A stretch of 64,000 nt of DNA, from NCBI GenBank assembly GCA_002841335.1, contig PHEY01000008.1, forward strand, positions 35,650 to 99,649, read 5' to 3'. The notes under the pieces were generated by a model. It worked only from the letters and a program-made list of their open reading frames with translations. It ran no database searches and was not told the origin of the DNA. Within the stretch, counting starts at the first letter, position 1, and each line of letters begins with the position of its first letter. The position numbers and the translations under genes are program-made. Source of the DNA: Actinobacteria bacterium HGW-Actinobacteria-2 (GTDB lineage Bacteria > Actinomycetota > Actinomycetes > Propionibacteriales > Propionibacteriaceae). This document shows positions 17,735 through 26,266 of this stretch, piece after piece.

Positions 17735-18682
17735 TCAGTCGCAGGCGTGGGTGCCCAACTCGAGGACCGGAAGCTGACTGGCCGCTTCGGCCACCACGAA
17801 CCGCCACAGCTGGGTTGCCGCCGGGGTGAGGGTGCGTCGACTCATCCGCACCACCAGCCAGTTGCGGCAGATCGGCAGGCCGGTCACGTCCAGCACGGCG
17901 AGCCGCCCGTCGGCGAGCTCCCCGGCGATGGTGTGCCCCGAGATCAGCGCCACCCCCATGCCTGCCATCACCGCCTGCTTGATGGTCTCGTTCGAGCTCA
18001 GCACCATGCCGATGTTGGGCTCACGTCCGGCGGTCGCGAACAGCGAATCCAAATGCAGGCGCGTGCCGGAGCCGTGCTCGCGGGCCAGGACCGGCTCTTC
18101 GGCCACCGTGGCGAAGTCGTAGGGACGCCCGGTACGCGCCTGCTCGACCACCAGTCGGTGGTCCGGCGCGGCGATGATCACGTAGGGGTGCTTGCCGAAG
18201 GCCTCGGCAAGCATCTGTGCTGCCGCCGGCGGACGTCCCATCACCACCAGGTCGACCTCGAAGCTCTCCAGCCATCCCAGCACCTCGTCACGGTTGCCGA
18301 TGCGCAGCGCGATCTCGATCCCGGGATGCGCCCGCTGGAAGGCGGCCAGGACGAAGGGGGCGTAGTACTTCGCGGTGCTCACCGCACCCAGGGTCACGTG
18401 GCCACTGCCGGCCGACCGCAATGCTTTGAGTTCCTCAGCGGCGTCGGCCAGCTCGGCGTCGATGCGATGGGCCGCTTCCACCAGGATCCGTCCGGCCTGG
18501 GTGGCGTGTTGGCCGCCAGGGCCGCGCTCGATGAGGGGCAGGCCGACCTGGCGTTCCAGGAGCCGCACCTGCTGGGCGATCGCCGGACCGGTGAGGTGGA
18601 GACGTTCGGCGGCGGCGGCCAGCGAGCCGGTCTCGACGACCGCCCCCAGGAAGCGGAGTTGCCGCAGCGTGATGTCCTTCAT
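17735..18682 (-). CDS. cbbR: LysR-type regulator, probable CbbR
   Basis: 315 residues. The start is set at MKDITLRQLRFLGAVVE, the usual LysR N-terminus; an in-frame extension to 18754 would run across the intergenic operator. The HTH occupies about 1-60 (SLAAAAERLHLTGPAIAQQV) and the co-inducer domain about 90-295 (VTLGAVSTAKYYAPFVLAAF). It is transcribed divergently from cbbF with 80 bp between the start codons, the classic CbbR position. In proteobacteria CbbR senses RuBP or other metabolites and activates the cbb operon. The assignment as CbbR rests on this context and the match to its N-terminal style. Confidence 0.88.
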   Translation of the reverse strand: MKDITLRQLRFLGAVVETGSLAAAAERLHLTGPAIAQQVRLLERQVGLPLIERGPGGQHATQAGRILVEAAHRIDAELADAAEELKALRSAGSGHVTLGAVSTAKYYAPFVLAAFQRAHPGIEIALRIGNRDEVLGWLESFEVDLVVMGRPPAAAQMLAEAFGKHPYVIIAAPDHRLVVEQARTGRPYDFATVAEEPVLAREHGSGTRLHLDSLFATAGREPNIGMVLSSNETIKQAVMAGMGVALISGHTIAGELADGRLAVLDVTGLPICRNWLVVRMSRRTLTPAATQLWRFVVAEAASQLPVLELGTHACD

Positions 18683-18688
18683 GAAGAT

Positions 18689-18725
18689 GCATAGTATCTC
18701 TTTGCTTGCGCCAAAAATACTGTGC
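18689..18725. promoter_or_regulatory. Candidate CbbR operator between cbbR and cbbF
   Basis: GCATAGTAT at 18689-18697 and ATACTGTGC at 18717-18725 form an interrupted inverted repeat (8 of 9 positions) with arm centres 28 bp apart. It sits just upstream of the cbbR start and 38 bp from cbbF, in the only intergenic space between the two genes. LysR regulators bind such dyads. Confidence 0.5.
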
Positions 18726-18762
18726 CTTCCCTTTCGTTCGATCGAGGCCGACACTGGACAGC

Positions 18763-19821
18763 ATGTACAGCGATCAGATGTCTCTCGCGGACGCCCTGGC
18801 CACCTGGAGTGGCGAGTCGGACGAGCGTCAGGCCTTGTCCGAGATCGTTGTCGCGCTCGCTGAAGCCGGCGTCCGGCTGTCGAAGGCCATCGCCATGGCC
18901 CCGCTGGAGCCGCCCGCCGTCACCATCACGCCGAGTGCGGGTGAGGGCACCAACGCCAGCGGTGACGAGCAGAAGCCGATGGATCTGTACGCCGACAAGG
19001 TGGTGCTCGATGCCCTGGCCGGGCTGGACGTGGCCGCGTTCTGCTCCGAAGAGGCCGACGAGCCGGTCACCCTGCGAGCCGGCGGACGCTACGTGGTGGC
19101 CGTCGACCCGGTGGACGGCTCGTCCAACCTGGACGTGAACGCGCCGGTCGGCACCATCTTCGCGATCCTGCCCGCCGTGGACAGCGAGGATCAGATGCCG
19201 GCGATCCTGCAGGCCGGCAACCGCCAACTGGCCGCCGGAATGATCGTCTACGGACCGAGCACGGTGCTGATGCTGACCGTCGGCGAGGGCACCGACCTCT
19301 ACGTCCTGGACCTCAACACCCACCACTTCCGGCTGGCCCGTGGTGGCATCCAGTTGCCCACCGAGGCCAACGAGTACGCGATCAACGCCTCCAATGCCCG
19401 GCATTGGGGGCCGGGGATCGCCGAATACATCGGCGACCTGGTGCGCGGCAAGTCGGGGCCCCGCGAGCAGGCGTTCAACATGCGCTGGCTGGCGTCCCTG
19501 GTGGCCGAGGCCTATCGGATCCTCACTCGCGGAGGGGTCTTCCTCTACCCCGCCGACGACCGCAAGGGCTACGAGAACGGCCGGATCCGGCTGGTGTACG
19601 AAGCCAACCCGATCTCGTTTCTGGTCACTCAGGCCGGCGGCAAGGCCACCAACGGGGTCGACGACATCCTCGACCTCACGCCCATCCACCTGCACCAACG
19701 CGTGCCGCTGGTGTTCGGCTCGGCAACCAAGGTCGATCGGGTACGTCGCTACCTGGTCGATCCCAACCTTCAGAACGCCAGCTCGCCACTGTTCTCCTCC
19801 CGCGGCCTGTTCCGCGACTGA
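18763..19821 (+). CDS. cbbF: Fructose-1,6-bisphosphatase class I (Calvin cycle)
   Basis: 352 residues. ATG 18763 is preferred over an upstream TTG at 18706, which lies inside the operator dyad. The metal-binding motif DPVDGSSN lies at 115-122, followed by LDVNAPVGTIF, which marks class I FBPase rather than the GlpX type. Other expected motifs are AAGMIVYGPST and YPADDRKGYENGRIRLVYEANP. It hydrolyses fructose-1,6-bisphosphate (and possibly sedoheptulose-1,7-bisphosphate) for RuBP regeneration. It is first in the cbbFPAM operon; phosphoribulokinase follows after 33 bp. Confidence 0.93.
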   Translation: MYSDQMSLADALATWSGESDERQALSEIVVALAEAGVRLSKAIAMAPLEPPAVTITPSAGEGTNASGDEQKPMDLYADKVVLDALAGLDVAAFCSEEADEPVTLRAGGRYVVAVDPVDGSSNLDVNAPVGTIFAILPAVDSEDQMPAILQAGNRQLAAGMIVYGPSTVLMLTVGEGTDLYVLDLNTHHFRLARGGIQLPTEANEYAINASNARHWGPGIAEYIGDLVRGKSGPREQAFNMRWLASLVAEAYRILTRGGVFLYPADDRKGYENGRIRLVYEANPISFLVTQAGGKATNGVDDILDLTPIHLHQRVPLVFGSATKVDRVRRYLVDPNLQNASSPLFSSRGLFRD

Positions 19822-19854
19822 CCCGAACCCGCCACTGACCCTAAGGAGCCCACC

Positions 19855-20730
19855 ATGTCGGTGAAGCATCCGATCATCGTCGTCACCGGTTCCTCCGGCG
19901 CCGGCACCAGCACGGTGCAGAACACCTTCGACCAGATCTTCCGGCGCGAAGGCGTCAAGGCCGCCCACATCGAAGGCGACGCCTTCCACGCCTACGACCG
20001 CGCCGGCATGGGTGAGCAGATCGCCCGGGCCGCCGAAGCGGGCAACAACCACTTCAGCCACTTCAGCGCCGAGGCCAACCTGTTGGACGAGCTGGGTGCG
20101 GTCTTCGCCGAGTTCGGCGAGAGCGGTACCGGGCGCACCCGCCACTACGTCCATGACGAGATCGAGGCGCAGACCTACGGCAGCCCGCCCGGCACCTTCA
20201 CCGACTGGCATCCGTTGGATCCGGACTGCGACGTGCTGTTCTACGAGGGCCTGCACGGTGCCGCGTCCACCGATACTGTCGACTTATCCACCTATGGAGA
20301 TTTGAAGATCGGTGTCGTGCCGGTGATCAACCTAGAGTGGATCCAGAAGCTGCACCGGGACCGGTCCGAACGCGGACACGAGCCCGAAGCGATCTCGGCG
20401 GCGATCCTGCGCCGGATGCCGGACTACCTGAAGACGATCACCCCGCAGTTCTCCCGCACCGACATCAACTTCCAGCGGGTGCCGCTGGTGGACACGTCCA
20501 ACCCGTTCATCGCCCGGACGATCCCCACCCCGGACGAGTCGATGGTGGTGATCCGCTTCCGCGACCCGGCCGGCATCGACTTCGGCTACCTGGTGTCGAT
20601 GATCAACGGCAGCTTCATGTCGCGGGCGAACTCGATCGTCGTCCCGGGCGGCAAGCTCGATCTGGCCATGCAGCTGATCCTGACCCCGCTGATCAAGCGC
20701 CTGGTCGAAAACAAACGGCGGGCCGGCTGA
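19855..20730 (+). CDS. cbbP: Phosphoribulokinase, class I (proteobacterial type)
   Basis: 291 residues, the length of the octameric bacterial class I enzymes. The Walker A-like loop GSSGAGTST lies at 12-20, FRREGVKAAHIEGDAFH follows, and HYVHDEIEA and FYEGLHGA match known phosphoribulokinases. It phosphorylates ribulose-5-phosphate to ribulose-1,5-bisphosphate, the substrate of the RuBisCO encoded downstream. AAGGAG precedes the ATG. No other common bacterial pathway needs this enzyme, so its presence with cbbM argues for a real Calvin cycle. Confidence 0.94.
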   Translation: MSVKHPIIVVTGSSGAGTSTVQNTFDQIFRREGVKAAHIEGDAFHAYDRAGMGEQIARAAEAGNNHFSHFSAEANLLDELGAVFAEFGESGTGRTRHYVHDEIEAQTYGSPPGTFTDWHPLDPDCDVLFYEGLHGAASTDTVDLSTYGDLKIGVVPVINLEWIQKLHRDRSERGHEPEAISAAILRRMPDYLKTITPQFSRTDINFQRVPLVDTSNPFIARTIPTPDESMVVIRFRDPAGIDFGYLVSMINGSFMSRANSIVVPGGKLDLAMQLILTPLIKRLVENKRRAG

Positions 20731-20832
20731 TGATCGTCCGCACCACCCACGGCTTCGTTCGCGGAGTCCCCACAGCTCTGGCCCGATCGACGGAGACCTC
20801 TGCCGGGACTGCTCCTGATTTGGCCCAGAGGC

Positions 20833-20866
20833 AGGCCGGCCAGCACCACTGGTTGCTGGCCGGCCT
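20833..20866 (+). other. Intercistronic hairpin between cbbP and cbbA
   Basis: AGGCCGGCCAGCA at 20833-20845 and its exact reverse complement at 20854-20866 form a 13-bp GC-rich stem with an 8-nt loop, in a 174-bp gap. It could attenuate transcription or stabilise the upstream or downstream mRNA segment. No T-run follows. Confidence 0.6.
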
Positions 20867-20904
20867 CACCCACCACCACACCACTCACTGACGAGGAGCC
20901 GACC

Positions 20905-21975
20905 ATGGCCCGCATCACGCTACGACAGCTGCTGGATCACGCCGGCGAGCACGGCTACGGCCTGCCGGCGTTCAACGTCAACAATGCCGAACAGGTGCTG
21001 GCCATCATGCGCGCAGCCGAAGCCACCGACTCCCCGGCCATCCTTCAGGTCAGCCGCGGTGCCCGCAGCTACGCCGGCGACGCCATGGTGCGCAAGATGA
21101 TCGAGGCCGCCGAGGAGATGTTCCCCACCGTGCCGATCTGCGTCCACCAGGACCACGGCAACGGCACGGGCGTGTGCTTCTCGGCGATCGACCAGGGCTA
21201 CACCTCGGTGATGATGGACGGCTCGCTGCTGGAGGACGCCAAGACCCCCACCACCTATGAGCAGAACGTCGCCGTGACCACGGCGGTGCGCGAGTACGCC
21301 CACGCCCGCGGGGTGTCGGTCGAGGGTGAGCTGGGCGTCCTGGGACGCCTGGACACCGGCACCGGCGAGCAGGAGGACGGCCACGGCGCGACCGGCACGC
21401 TGGATCGCAGCCAGCTGCTGACCGATCCCGACCAGGCCGTCGACTTCGTCCAGCGCACGGGAGTGGACGCCCTGGCGATCGCCATGGGCACCTCGCACGG
21501 CGCGTACAAGTTCGACAGCAAGCCTGATGCCGAGGTGCTGTCGATGGAGACGGTCAAGGCGATCCACCGCCGCCTGCCCGATCTGCATCTGGTGATGCAC
21601 GGCTCCAGCTCGGTGCCCCAAGAGTTGCAGGACATCTTCAATGCCTGGGGCGGGCAACTGCCGCAGACCTATGGCGTGCCCATCGAGGAGATCCTCGAAG
21701 GCATCCGCTACGGCGTCCGCAAGGTCAACATCGACACCGATCTGCGCCTGGCCATGACCGGCGCCTTCCGCAAGGTGGCGGTCAGCAACCCGGTGGAGTT
21801 CGATCCGCGGAAGTTCCTGATTCCGGCCATGGAGGCGGTCACCGACTTGTGCCGCCTGCGCTACGAGCAGTTCGGCTCGGCCGGTCAGGCATCCAAGATC
21901 ACTCCCGTCCCCCTGCCCGACATGGCCGCCCGCTACGCCGACGGCAGCCTCGACCAGCGCGTCACCACCGGATAG
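20905..21975 (+). CDS. cbbA: Class II fructose-bisphosphate aldolase (Calvin subtype)
   Basis: 356 residues. Zinc-site motifs of class II aldolase are intact: HQDHGN (H81, D83, H84), SVEGELG (E142), GTSHGAYKF and HGSSSVP. It condenses dihydroxyacetone phosphate with glyceraldehyde-3-phosphate or erythrose-4-phosphate. GAGGAG precedes the ATG. A length near 350 and motifs such as QEDGHG place it with the CbbA-type of autotroph operons. It sits 174 bp after cbbP, separated by a stable hairpin, and 25 bp before cbbM. Confidence 0.94.
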   Translation: MARITLRQLLDHAGEHGYGLPAFNVNNAEQVLAIMRAAEATDSPAILQVSRGARSYAGDAMVRKMIEAAEEMFPTVPICVHQDHGNGTGVCFSAIDQGYTSVMMDGSLLEDAKTPTTYEQNVAVTTAVREYAHARGVSVEGELGVLGRLDTGTGEQEDGHGATGTLDRSQLLTDPDQAVDFVQRTGVDALAIAMGTSHGAYKFDSKPDAEVLSMETVKAIHRRLPDLHLVMHGSSSVPQELQDIFNAWGGQLPQTYGVPIEEILEGIRYGVRKVNIDTDLRLAMTGAFRKVAVSNPVEFDPRKFLIPAMEAVTDLCRLRYEQFGSAGQASKITPVPLPDMAARYADGSLDQRVTTG

Positions 21976-22000
21976 TCCCGGCCCAACCAAGGAGCCCAGC

Positions 22001-23371
22001 ATGGATCAGTCGAGTCGCTACGCCGACCTCAGCCTCACCGAAGGCGACCTGATGGCCGCCGGCACCCACATCCTGTGTGCCTACAAGCTGAAGCAGAAGC
22101 CCGGGCAGAGCTACCTGTCGGCCGCTGCCCACCTCGCCGCAGAGTCGTCCACCGGCACCAACGTGGAGATCTCCACCACCGACGACTTCACCCGCGGGGT
22201 GGATGCGCTGGTCTACTACGCCGACGAGGCGTCCGAGGACGTGCGGATCGCCTACCCGCTGGACCTTTTCGACCGCAACATGACCGACGGCCGGATGATG
22301 ATGGTCTCGTTCCTGACCCTCACCATCGGCAACAACCAGGGCATGGGCGACATCGAGTACGCCAAGATGGTCGACTTCTGGGTGCCGCCGGAGGTGATTC
22401 GCCAGTTCGACGGGCCGAGCATGAACATCGCCGACCTGTGGCGCATCCTCGGCCGTCCGACCACCGACGGCGGCTACATCTGCGGCACCATCATCAAGCC
22501 GAAGCTGGGCTTGCGTCCCGAGCCGTTCGCCAAGGCGGCCTACGAGTTCTGGCTGGGTGGGGACTTCATCAAGAACGACGAGCCGCAGGGCAACCAGGTG
22601 TTCGCGCCGGTGAAGCAGACCATTCCGCTGGTCTACGACGCGATGAAGCGGGCGATGGACGAGACCGGCGAGGCCAAGTTGTTCAGCATGAACATCACCG
22701 CCGACGATCACCACGAAATGCTGGCTCGCGCCGACTACGCCTTGGGTGTCTTCGGGCCGGACGCCAACAAGCTGGCCTTCCTGGTGGACGGCTACGTCGG
22801 CGGCCCGGGCATGATCACCACTGCGCGGCGCAACTACCCCAACCAGTTCCTGCACTACCACCGGGCCGGGCATGGGGCGATCACGTCCCCCAGCTCGAAG
22901 CGTGGCTACACCGCGTTCGTGCTGGCCAAGATGGCCCGGCTGCAGGGCGCGTCCGGCATCCATGTAGGCACGATGGGCCACGGCAAGATGGAGGGCGAGG
23001 CTGACGACCGGGTGATCGCCTACATGATCGAGCGGGACGAGGCCCAGGGGCCGGTGTACTTCCAGAAGTGGGACGGCATCAAGGCCACCACGCCGATCGT
23101 CTCCGGCGGCATGAACGCGCTGCGTCTGCCCGGCTTCTTCGCCAACCTGGGGCACGGCAACCTGATCAACACCGCTGGTGGCGGCTCCTACGGCCACCTC
23201 GACGGTCCGGCGTCCGGTGCCTTGTCGCTGCGACAGGCCTACGAAGGCTGGGCCGCCGGAGCTGATCCGGTGGAGTGGGCCCGGACGCACCGGGAGTTCG
23301 CCCGGGCGTTCGAGTCGTTCCCCGGCGACGCCGATGCGCTGTACCCGGGTTGGCGGGAGAAGCTCCTCTGA
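22001..23371 (+). CDS. cbbM: Ribulose-bisphosphate carboxylase/oxygenase, form II large subunit
   Basis: 456 residues, beginning MDQSSRY like Rhodospirillum rubrum CbbM, and co-linear with it so residue numbers coincide. K166 (GTIIKPKLG), the carbamylated K191 with D193 and E194 (FIKNDEP), H287, R288 and H291 (HYHRAGH), and loop-6 K329 (MGHGKMEGE) are all present. This is a true form II RuBisCO, not a RuBisCO-like protein, and needs no small subunit; none is encoded. A clear AAGGAG precedes the ATG. It catalyses CO2 fixation on RuBP and, with O2, forms 2-phosphoglycolate. Last gene of the operon. Compared with R. rubrum about 10 C-terminal residues are missing. Confidence 0.97.
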   Translation: MDQSSRYADLSLTEGDLMAAGTHILCAYKLKQKPGQSYLSAAAHLAAESSTGTNVEISTTDDFTRGVDALVYYADEASEDVRIAYPLDLFDRNMTDGRMMMVSFLTLTIGNNQGMGDIEYAKMVDFWVPPEVIRQFDGPSMNIADLWRILGRPTTDGGYICGTIIKPKLGLRPEPFAKAAYEFWLGGDFIKNDEPQGNQVFAPVKQTIPLVYDAMKRAMDETGEAKLFSMNITADDHHEMLARADYALGVFGPDANKLAFLVDGYVGGPGMITTARRNYPNQFLHYHRAGHGAITSPSSKRGYTAFVLAKMARLQGASGIHVGTMGHGKMEGEADDRVIAYMIERDEAQGPVYFQKWDGIKATTPIVSGGMNALRLPGFFANLGHGNLINTAGGGSYGHLDGPASGALSLRQAYEGWAAGADPVEWARTHREFARAFESFPGDADALYPGWREKLL

Positions 23372-23375
23372 TTGT

Positions 23376-23411
23376 GGGGTGAGAGTCCATCGGCGGACGG
23401 ATTCTCACACC
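23376..23411 (+). terminator. Hairpin terminator after cbbM
   Basis: GTGAGAGTCCATC at 23379 pairs with GGACGGATTCTCAC ending at 23408 (about 11 of 13), 8 bp after the cbbM stop. No T-run. Confidence 0.5.
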
Positions 23412-23494
23412 CCGGTTCCGTCTCATCACGGCGGCGGAGCCACTGGGGTCGGCGGTGCTAGCTGGGGGCTCACCGCCGACCCCCTCAGTTTCTG

Positions 23495-23605
23495 CGCTGG
23501 TTGAGCGGCGGCGCGGTCAATCCAGCCCTGCTGGTTGAGCAGCGGCGCAGCCAACCCACCCCTGCTGGTTGAGCAGCGAGCGATGCGAGCGTGTCGAAAC
23601 CCCTC
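23495..23605. repeat. Dispersed palindromic repeat family 1, partial copies
   Basis: CTGGTTGAGC occurs at 23497, 23531 and 23564, the last continuing into GTGTCGAAACC. The same unit, in both orientations, is found at 50190-50290 and 54024-54322. It fills most of the gap between cbbM and the HAD gene. Confidence 0.75.
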
Positions 23606-23660
23606 CGCGCCTGCTCACAAATCCGCACCCGAGTCTTCCCCCAGCCAGCGGCCAGGGGGC

Positions 23661-23666
23661 TAGCCT
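23661..23666 (+). promoter_or_regulatory. -10 box of a probably leaderless promoter (HAD gene)
   Basis: TAGCCT lies 6 nt before ATG 23673 with no ribosome site between. Confidence 0.55.
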
Positions 23667-23672
23667 GGGCAG

Positions 23673-24290
23673 ATGATCGCATTCGTCGCGTTCGATCTGG
23701 GCAAAGTGTTGGCCTCCCCGGCCGACCTCTACACCGCGCCCGCGGCCTACCTCGGGGTGCCGCCGTCGGCCTACGAGGCCGTGTATCGCAGCGGGCGCGC
23801 CACCTATGACGGCGGCGGTTCCCGCGTCGAATACTGGGGCCCGCTGCTCACCGGGTTGGGCATCGAGCCGACCGCCGAGGCGATCACCCACCTGGCCGAG
23901 CTCGACGCCGAGCTGTGGATCCAGTTGCGTCCCTCGGCCGAAGCGATGCTGGTGACGGTCTACTCCTGGGGGCTGCGGACCGCGCTGGTCAGCAATGGGC
24001 CGCTGGCGCTGGGACGGGCCGTCCGGTTTGCCGAGTGGGCGCCACTGATCGACCGCGTCTTCATCTCTTCCGAACTGCGCCTCAGTAAGCCCGACCCGGC
24101 GATCTTCCCGGCAGTCACCGATCAACTCGGCATCGCCCCCGAGGAGATCGCCTTCATCGACGACCGTGTCGACTCAGTCGAGGCCGCTGCCGCTTTCGGC
24201 TGGCAGAGCCATCTGTGGGTGGACGACGCCGACTCCCTGGCCTGGCTGGCCGAGGTGTGCGGCCAGGTGTTGCCCGTCCAAGGCGCCTGA
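23673..24290 (+). CDS. HAD-superfamily hydrolase (subfamily IA)
   Basis: 205 residues. Motif I is FDLGKVL, where the second Asp of the usual DxD is Gly, as seen in the YihX/FDLGNV subgroup of sugar-phosphate phosphatases. Motif II is SNG (TALVSNGP), motif III is the Lys in LSKPDPAIF, and motif IV is FIDDRVDSVEAA. A cap-domain-sized segment lies between motifs I and II. The start follows a TAGCCT box by 6 nt. It lies downstream of the cbb operon on the same strand, but the terminator and repeats argue for independent transcription. Substrate unknown. Confidence 0.82.
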   Translation: MIAFVAFDLGKVLASPADLYTAPAAYLGVPPSAYEAVYRSGRATYDGGGSRVEYWGPLLTGLGIEPTAEAITHLAELDAELWIQLRPSAEAMLVTVYSWGLRTALVSNGPLALGRAVRFAEWAPLIDRVFISSELRLSKPDPAIFPAVTDQLGIAPEEIAFIDDRVDSVEAAAAFGWQSHLWVDDADSLAWLAEVCGQVLPVQGA

Positions 24291-24295
24291 GCGGG

Positions 24296-24709
24296 TTACT
24301 GCTCCGTCGCGCTCGCCACTCTCAGGCGGGAGTCGGCGCGCACCGCCACCACGAGCAGCACCGCGTTCAGCGCCTCCAGGCCCGCATATCCCACAGACAC
24401 CGGGTTGGCCGAGCCGGTCATCGTGATCCCGATCAGCCGCCCCGCGCACAGACCGATGCCGATCAACATGGCCGACACCAGGCCGAGCCGCGTCCGGGAA
24501 TCGTCGAGCGCGCAGTAGCCGTACCACAGGCTGATTCCCACCATCATCACCCCGACGTCGGTCATGACCCGGACGCTGTCGGGCCGGGAAACCCCCGCGC
24601 CCACCAGCGACGCAAACACGTCGGGAGCAGCGGTGTAGCCGGCCCCGAACCCCAGCCATACGGCGGCATTCAGCCACAGCAGGACCTTCGCGAACTTCTG
24701 AGAACTCAT
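24296..24709 (-). CDS. Small four-helix membrane protein, DUF4345-like
   Basis: 137 residues with four hydrophobic segments (near 9-30, 46-66, 75-95, 103-125). The pattern RVMTDVGVMMVGISLWYGYCA and YAGLEALNAVLLV resembles DUF4345 membrane proteins of unknown role. Two ATG codons occur in a row; the second (24709) is chosen because AGGAG lies 6 nt before it. It converges on the HAD gene with a 5-bp gap between stops. Confidence 0.6.
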   Translation of the reverse strand: MSSQKFAKVLLWLNAAVWLGFGAGYTAAPDVFASLVGAGVSRPDSVRVMTDVGVMMVGISLWYGYCALDDSRTRLGLVSAMLIGIGLCAGRLIGITMTGSANPVSVGYAGLEALNAVLLVVAVRADSRLRVASATEQ

Positions 24710-24803
24710 CATGCTCTCCTCTCGCGCCGACGTCGCACGGGTCGTGTCGCGATATATCGCTCCGGCGAATCTAGGGCCAGCACCGGTCTCGGTCAACCGG
24801 CGA

Positions 24804-24964
24804 GCGCCGACTTATCCGGGTTATGAGCGCAGACTCCGGCGCTCCTGATACCAACCACCGAGTTGCCGTGGTTTTGAACGCCATTTCGCCCTTGAAAACC
24901 CCGGCAACTCGGCGGTGACTGGCCACGCCCGCCCAGGAAGCCCGCAAAACCCCGGTAACTCAGC
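24804..24964. repeat. Dispersed repeat family 3 cluster (GCCGACTTRTCGGGGTTAT-like)
   Basis: Four related units: GCGCCGACTTATCCGGGTTA (24804), ACCGAGTTGCCGTGGTTTT (24857), then in reverse AAAACCCCGGCAACTCGGCG (about 24895) and AAAACCCCGGTAACTCAGC (about 24946). The same units recur at 47530-47698. Opposed pairs could form long hairpins. The region holds no gene. Confidence 0.7.
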
Positions 24965-25017
24965 TCTTCGGCCTGGCATCCCAGCGATGTCGCCGTGCAC
25001 GAACACCACCCCGACCG

Positions 25018-25130
25018 GACGGCGTTGCCGCCGGGGACGGGGTCGATCGATAGGAACCTGCCGGTGGCCGGGTTGTAGAGCCGGGCGCCCATCACGGTGA
25101 GGCGACGCGCCCATAGTGAGGGCGATCTGA
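25018..25130 (-). pseudogene. RHS-repeat core domain remnant
   Basis: The minus strand encodes RLTVMGARLYNPATGRF then LSIDPVPGGNA, the signature of the RHS repeat-associated core just before the variable toxin tip. After GGNA the normal continuation (a YVHGD-like motif) appears only in another frame as VFVHGDIAG, so the fragment is frameshifted. No start, stop or rest of an RHS gene is present. It is a decayed piece of a polymorphic-toxin gene lying among family 3 repeats. Confidence 0.65.
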
Positions 25131-25172
25131 AACGTGTCCAAGCGTGCCCGCCAACCCGAGGCGATGCGGCAG

Positions 25173-26213
25173 CTACTCCCCCGGATACCGCACACCGATC
25201 TGACGACGAATGTCGTCGAGGGTCTCCATGATGGCCACCGATTCGTCCAGCGGGAGCTGGGGTGATTCGGTGAAGCCGTCGGCAACCAGTTGCGCGAAAT
25301 GGGCGGTCTCGTGGGCTAGGCCTTGATGGCCGACCATCACGTCCGGCGGGCTGGTGATCGCCTCACCGGACGGGCTGACCAGACGCACGCGTCCCGGTGT
25401 GTAGAACTCGCCGTCGAGTTCGATCCGGCCGTGCTCGCCGCAGATCGCCATGGTCGTGGGGGTCCGCGCGGCCAGGGTCGTCGACAGCAGCGCCTGGGCG
25501 TGCGGGTGATTCACGTAGTCACCGAAGGTGATGCTGAGCTGGCGATCCACCCCGGCGGGCGTCAGCTCCCCGACCACCCGGACGGTGCCCGGGCGTCCCA
25601 GCGCGAAGAAGCTGTACGACACCGGGTAGATGCCCAGGTCGAGCAGCGCGCCACCGGCCAGTTCTGGGCGCATCAGCCGCTCGACGTGCGTCAGCGCCTG
25701 CCCGTGATCACCCAGGACAGTCTCGATCTCGCCGATCACCCCGTCGTTCAGCAATTGGCGGACGATGTCGGTACGCGGCAGGAACCGCGTCCACATCGCC
25801 TCCATCAGCGCCACCCCGTGGGTGCGGGCGGCGTCGACCACTCGGCGCGCTTCCTTGGCGTTGCGGGTGAAGGCCTTCTCCACCAGGACGTGCTTGCCGG
25901 CCTCGATCGCCAACATCATCTGCTCGGCGTGCTCGCTGTGCGGGCTGGCGATGTAGACCGCCTCCACGCTCGGATCGGCCACCAACTCGGCATAGGACCC
26001 ATAGGCGGTGCCAATGCCGAACTCGGCGGCGAACTCCTGCGCGCGCGACAAGCTGCGCGAGCCGACCGCGACCAATTCCTGGCGGGTGAACGTTCGGGCG
26101 GCCGAGGCGAAGGCGTGGGCGATCCAGCCCGGCGCCATCACCCCCCAATTCAACGGCGGGGCCGTGGCAGGATCGGGCACACGTGAAACCGGCATCGATG
26201 ACGGGAAGACCAT
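25173..26213 (-). CDS. Gfo/Idh/MocA family NAD(P)-dependent oxidoreductase
   Basis: 346 residues. The N-terminal Rossmann segment reads LNWGVMAPGWIAHAFASAAR (about 22-41), then ELVAVGSRSLSRAQEFAAEFG, AVYIASPHSEHAEQ and HVLVEKAFTRNAKEA, where the catalytic-region EKP is EKA. The C-terminal GFO_IDH_MocA domain shows ELAGGALLDLGIYPVSYSFF, close to dehydrogenases acting on sugars or trans-dihydrodiols. A second in-frame ATG at 26195 is an alternative start. No sugar operon surrounds it, so the substrate is unknown. Confidence 0.85.
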   Translation of the reverse strand: MVFPSSMPVSRVPDPATAPPLNWGVMAPGWIAHAFASAARTFTRQELVAVGSRSLSRAQEFAAEFGIGTAYGSYAELVADPSVEAVYIASPHSEHAEQMMLAIEAGKHVLVEKAFTRNAKEARRVVDAARTHGVALMEAMWTRFLPRTDIVRQLLNDGVIGEIETVLGDHGQALTHVERLMRPELAGGALLDLGIYPVSYSFFALGRPGTVRVVGELTPAGVDRQLSITFGDYVNHPHAQALLSTTLAARTPTTMAICGEHGRIELDGEFYTPGRVRLVSPSGEAITSPPDVMVGHQGLAHETAHFAQLVADGFTESPQLPLDESVAIMETLDDIRRQIGVRYPGE

Positions 26214-26266
26214 GGCCTCACGTTAGTCAGCCCGGCGCCACGGTGGGTACCGTCCGCGAAAGCTAC

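Noticed and set aside
18706..18762. TTG extension of cbbF
   Set aside because: Would put coding sequence over the cbbR-cbbF operator; ATG 18763 fits FBPase N-termini.
20730..20891. Small open frame overlapping the cbbP stop (53 residues)
   Set aside because: It spans the intercistronic hairpin, has an odd His-rich end and no ribosome site or family; most likely noncoding.
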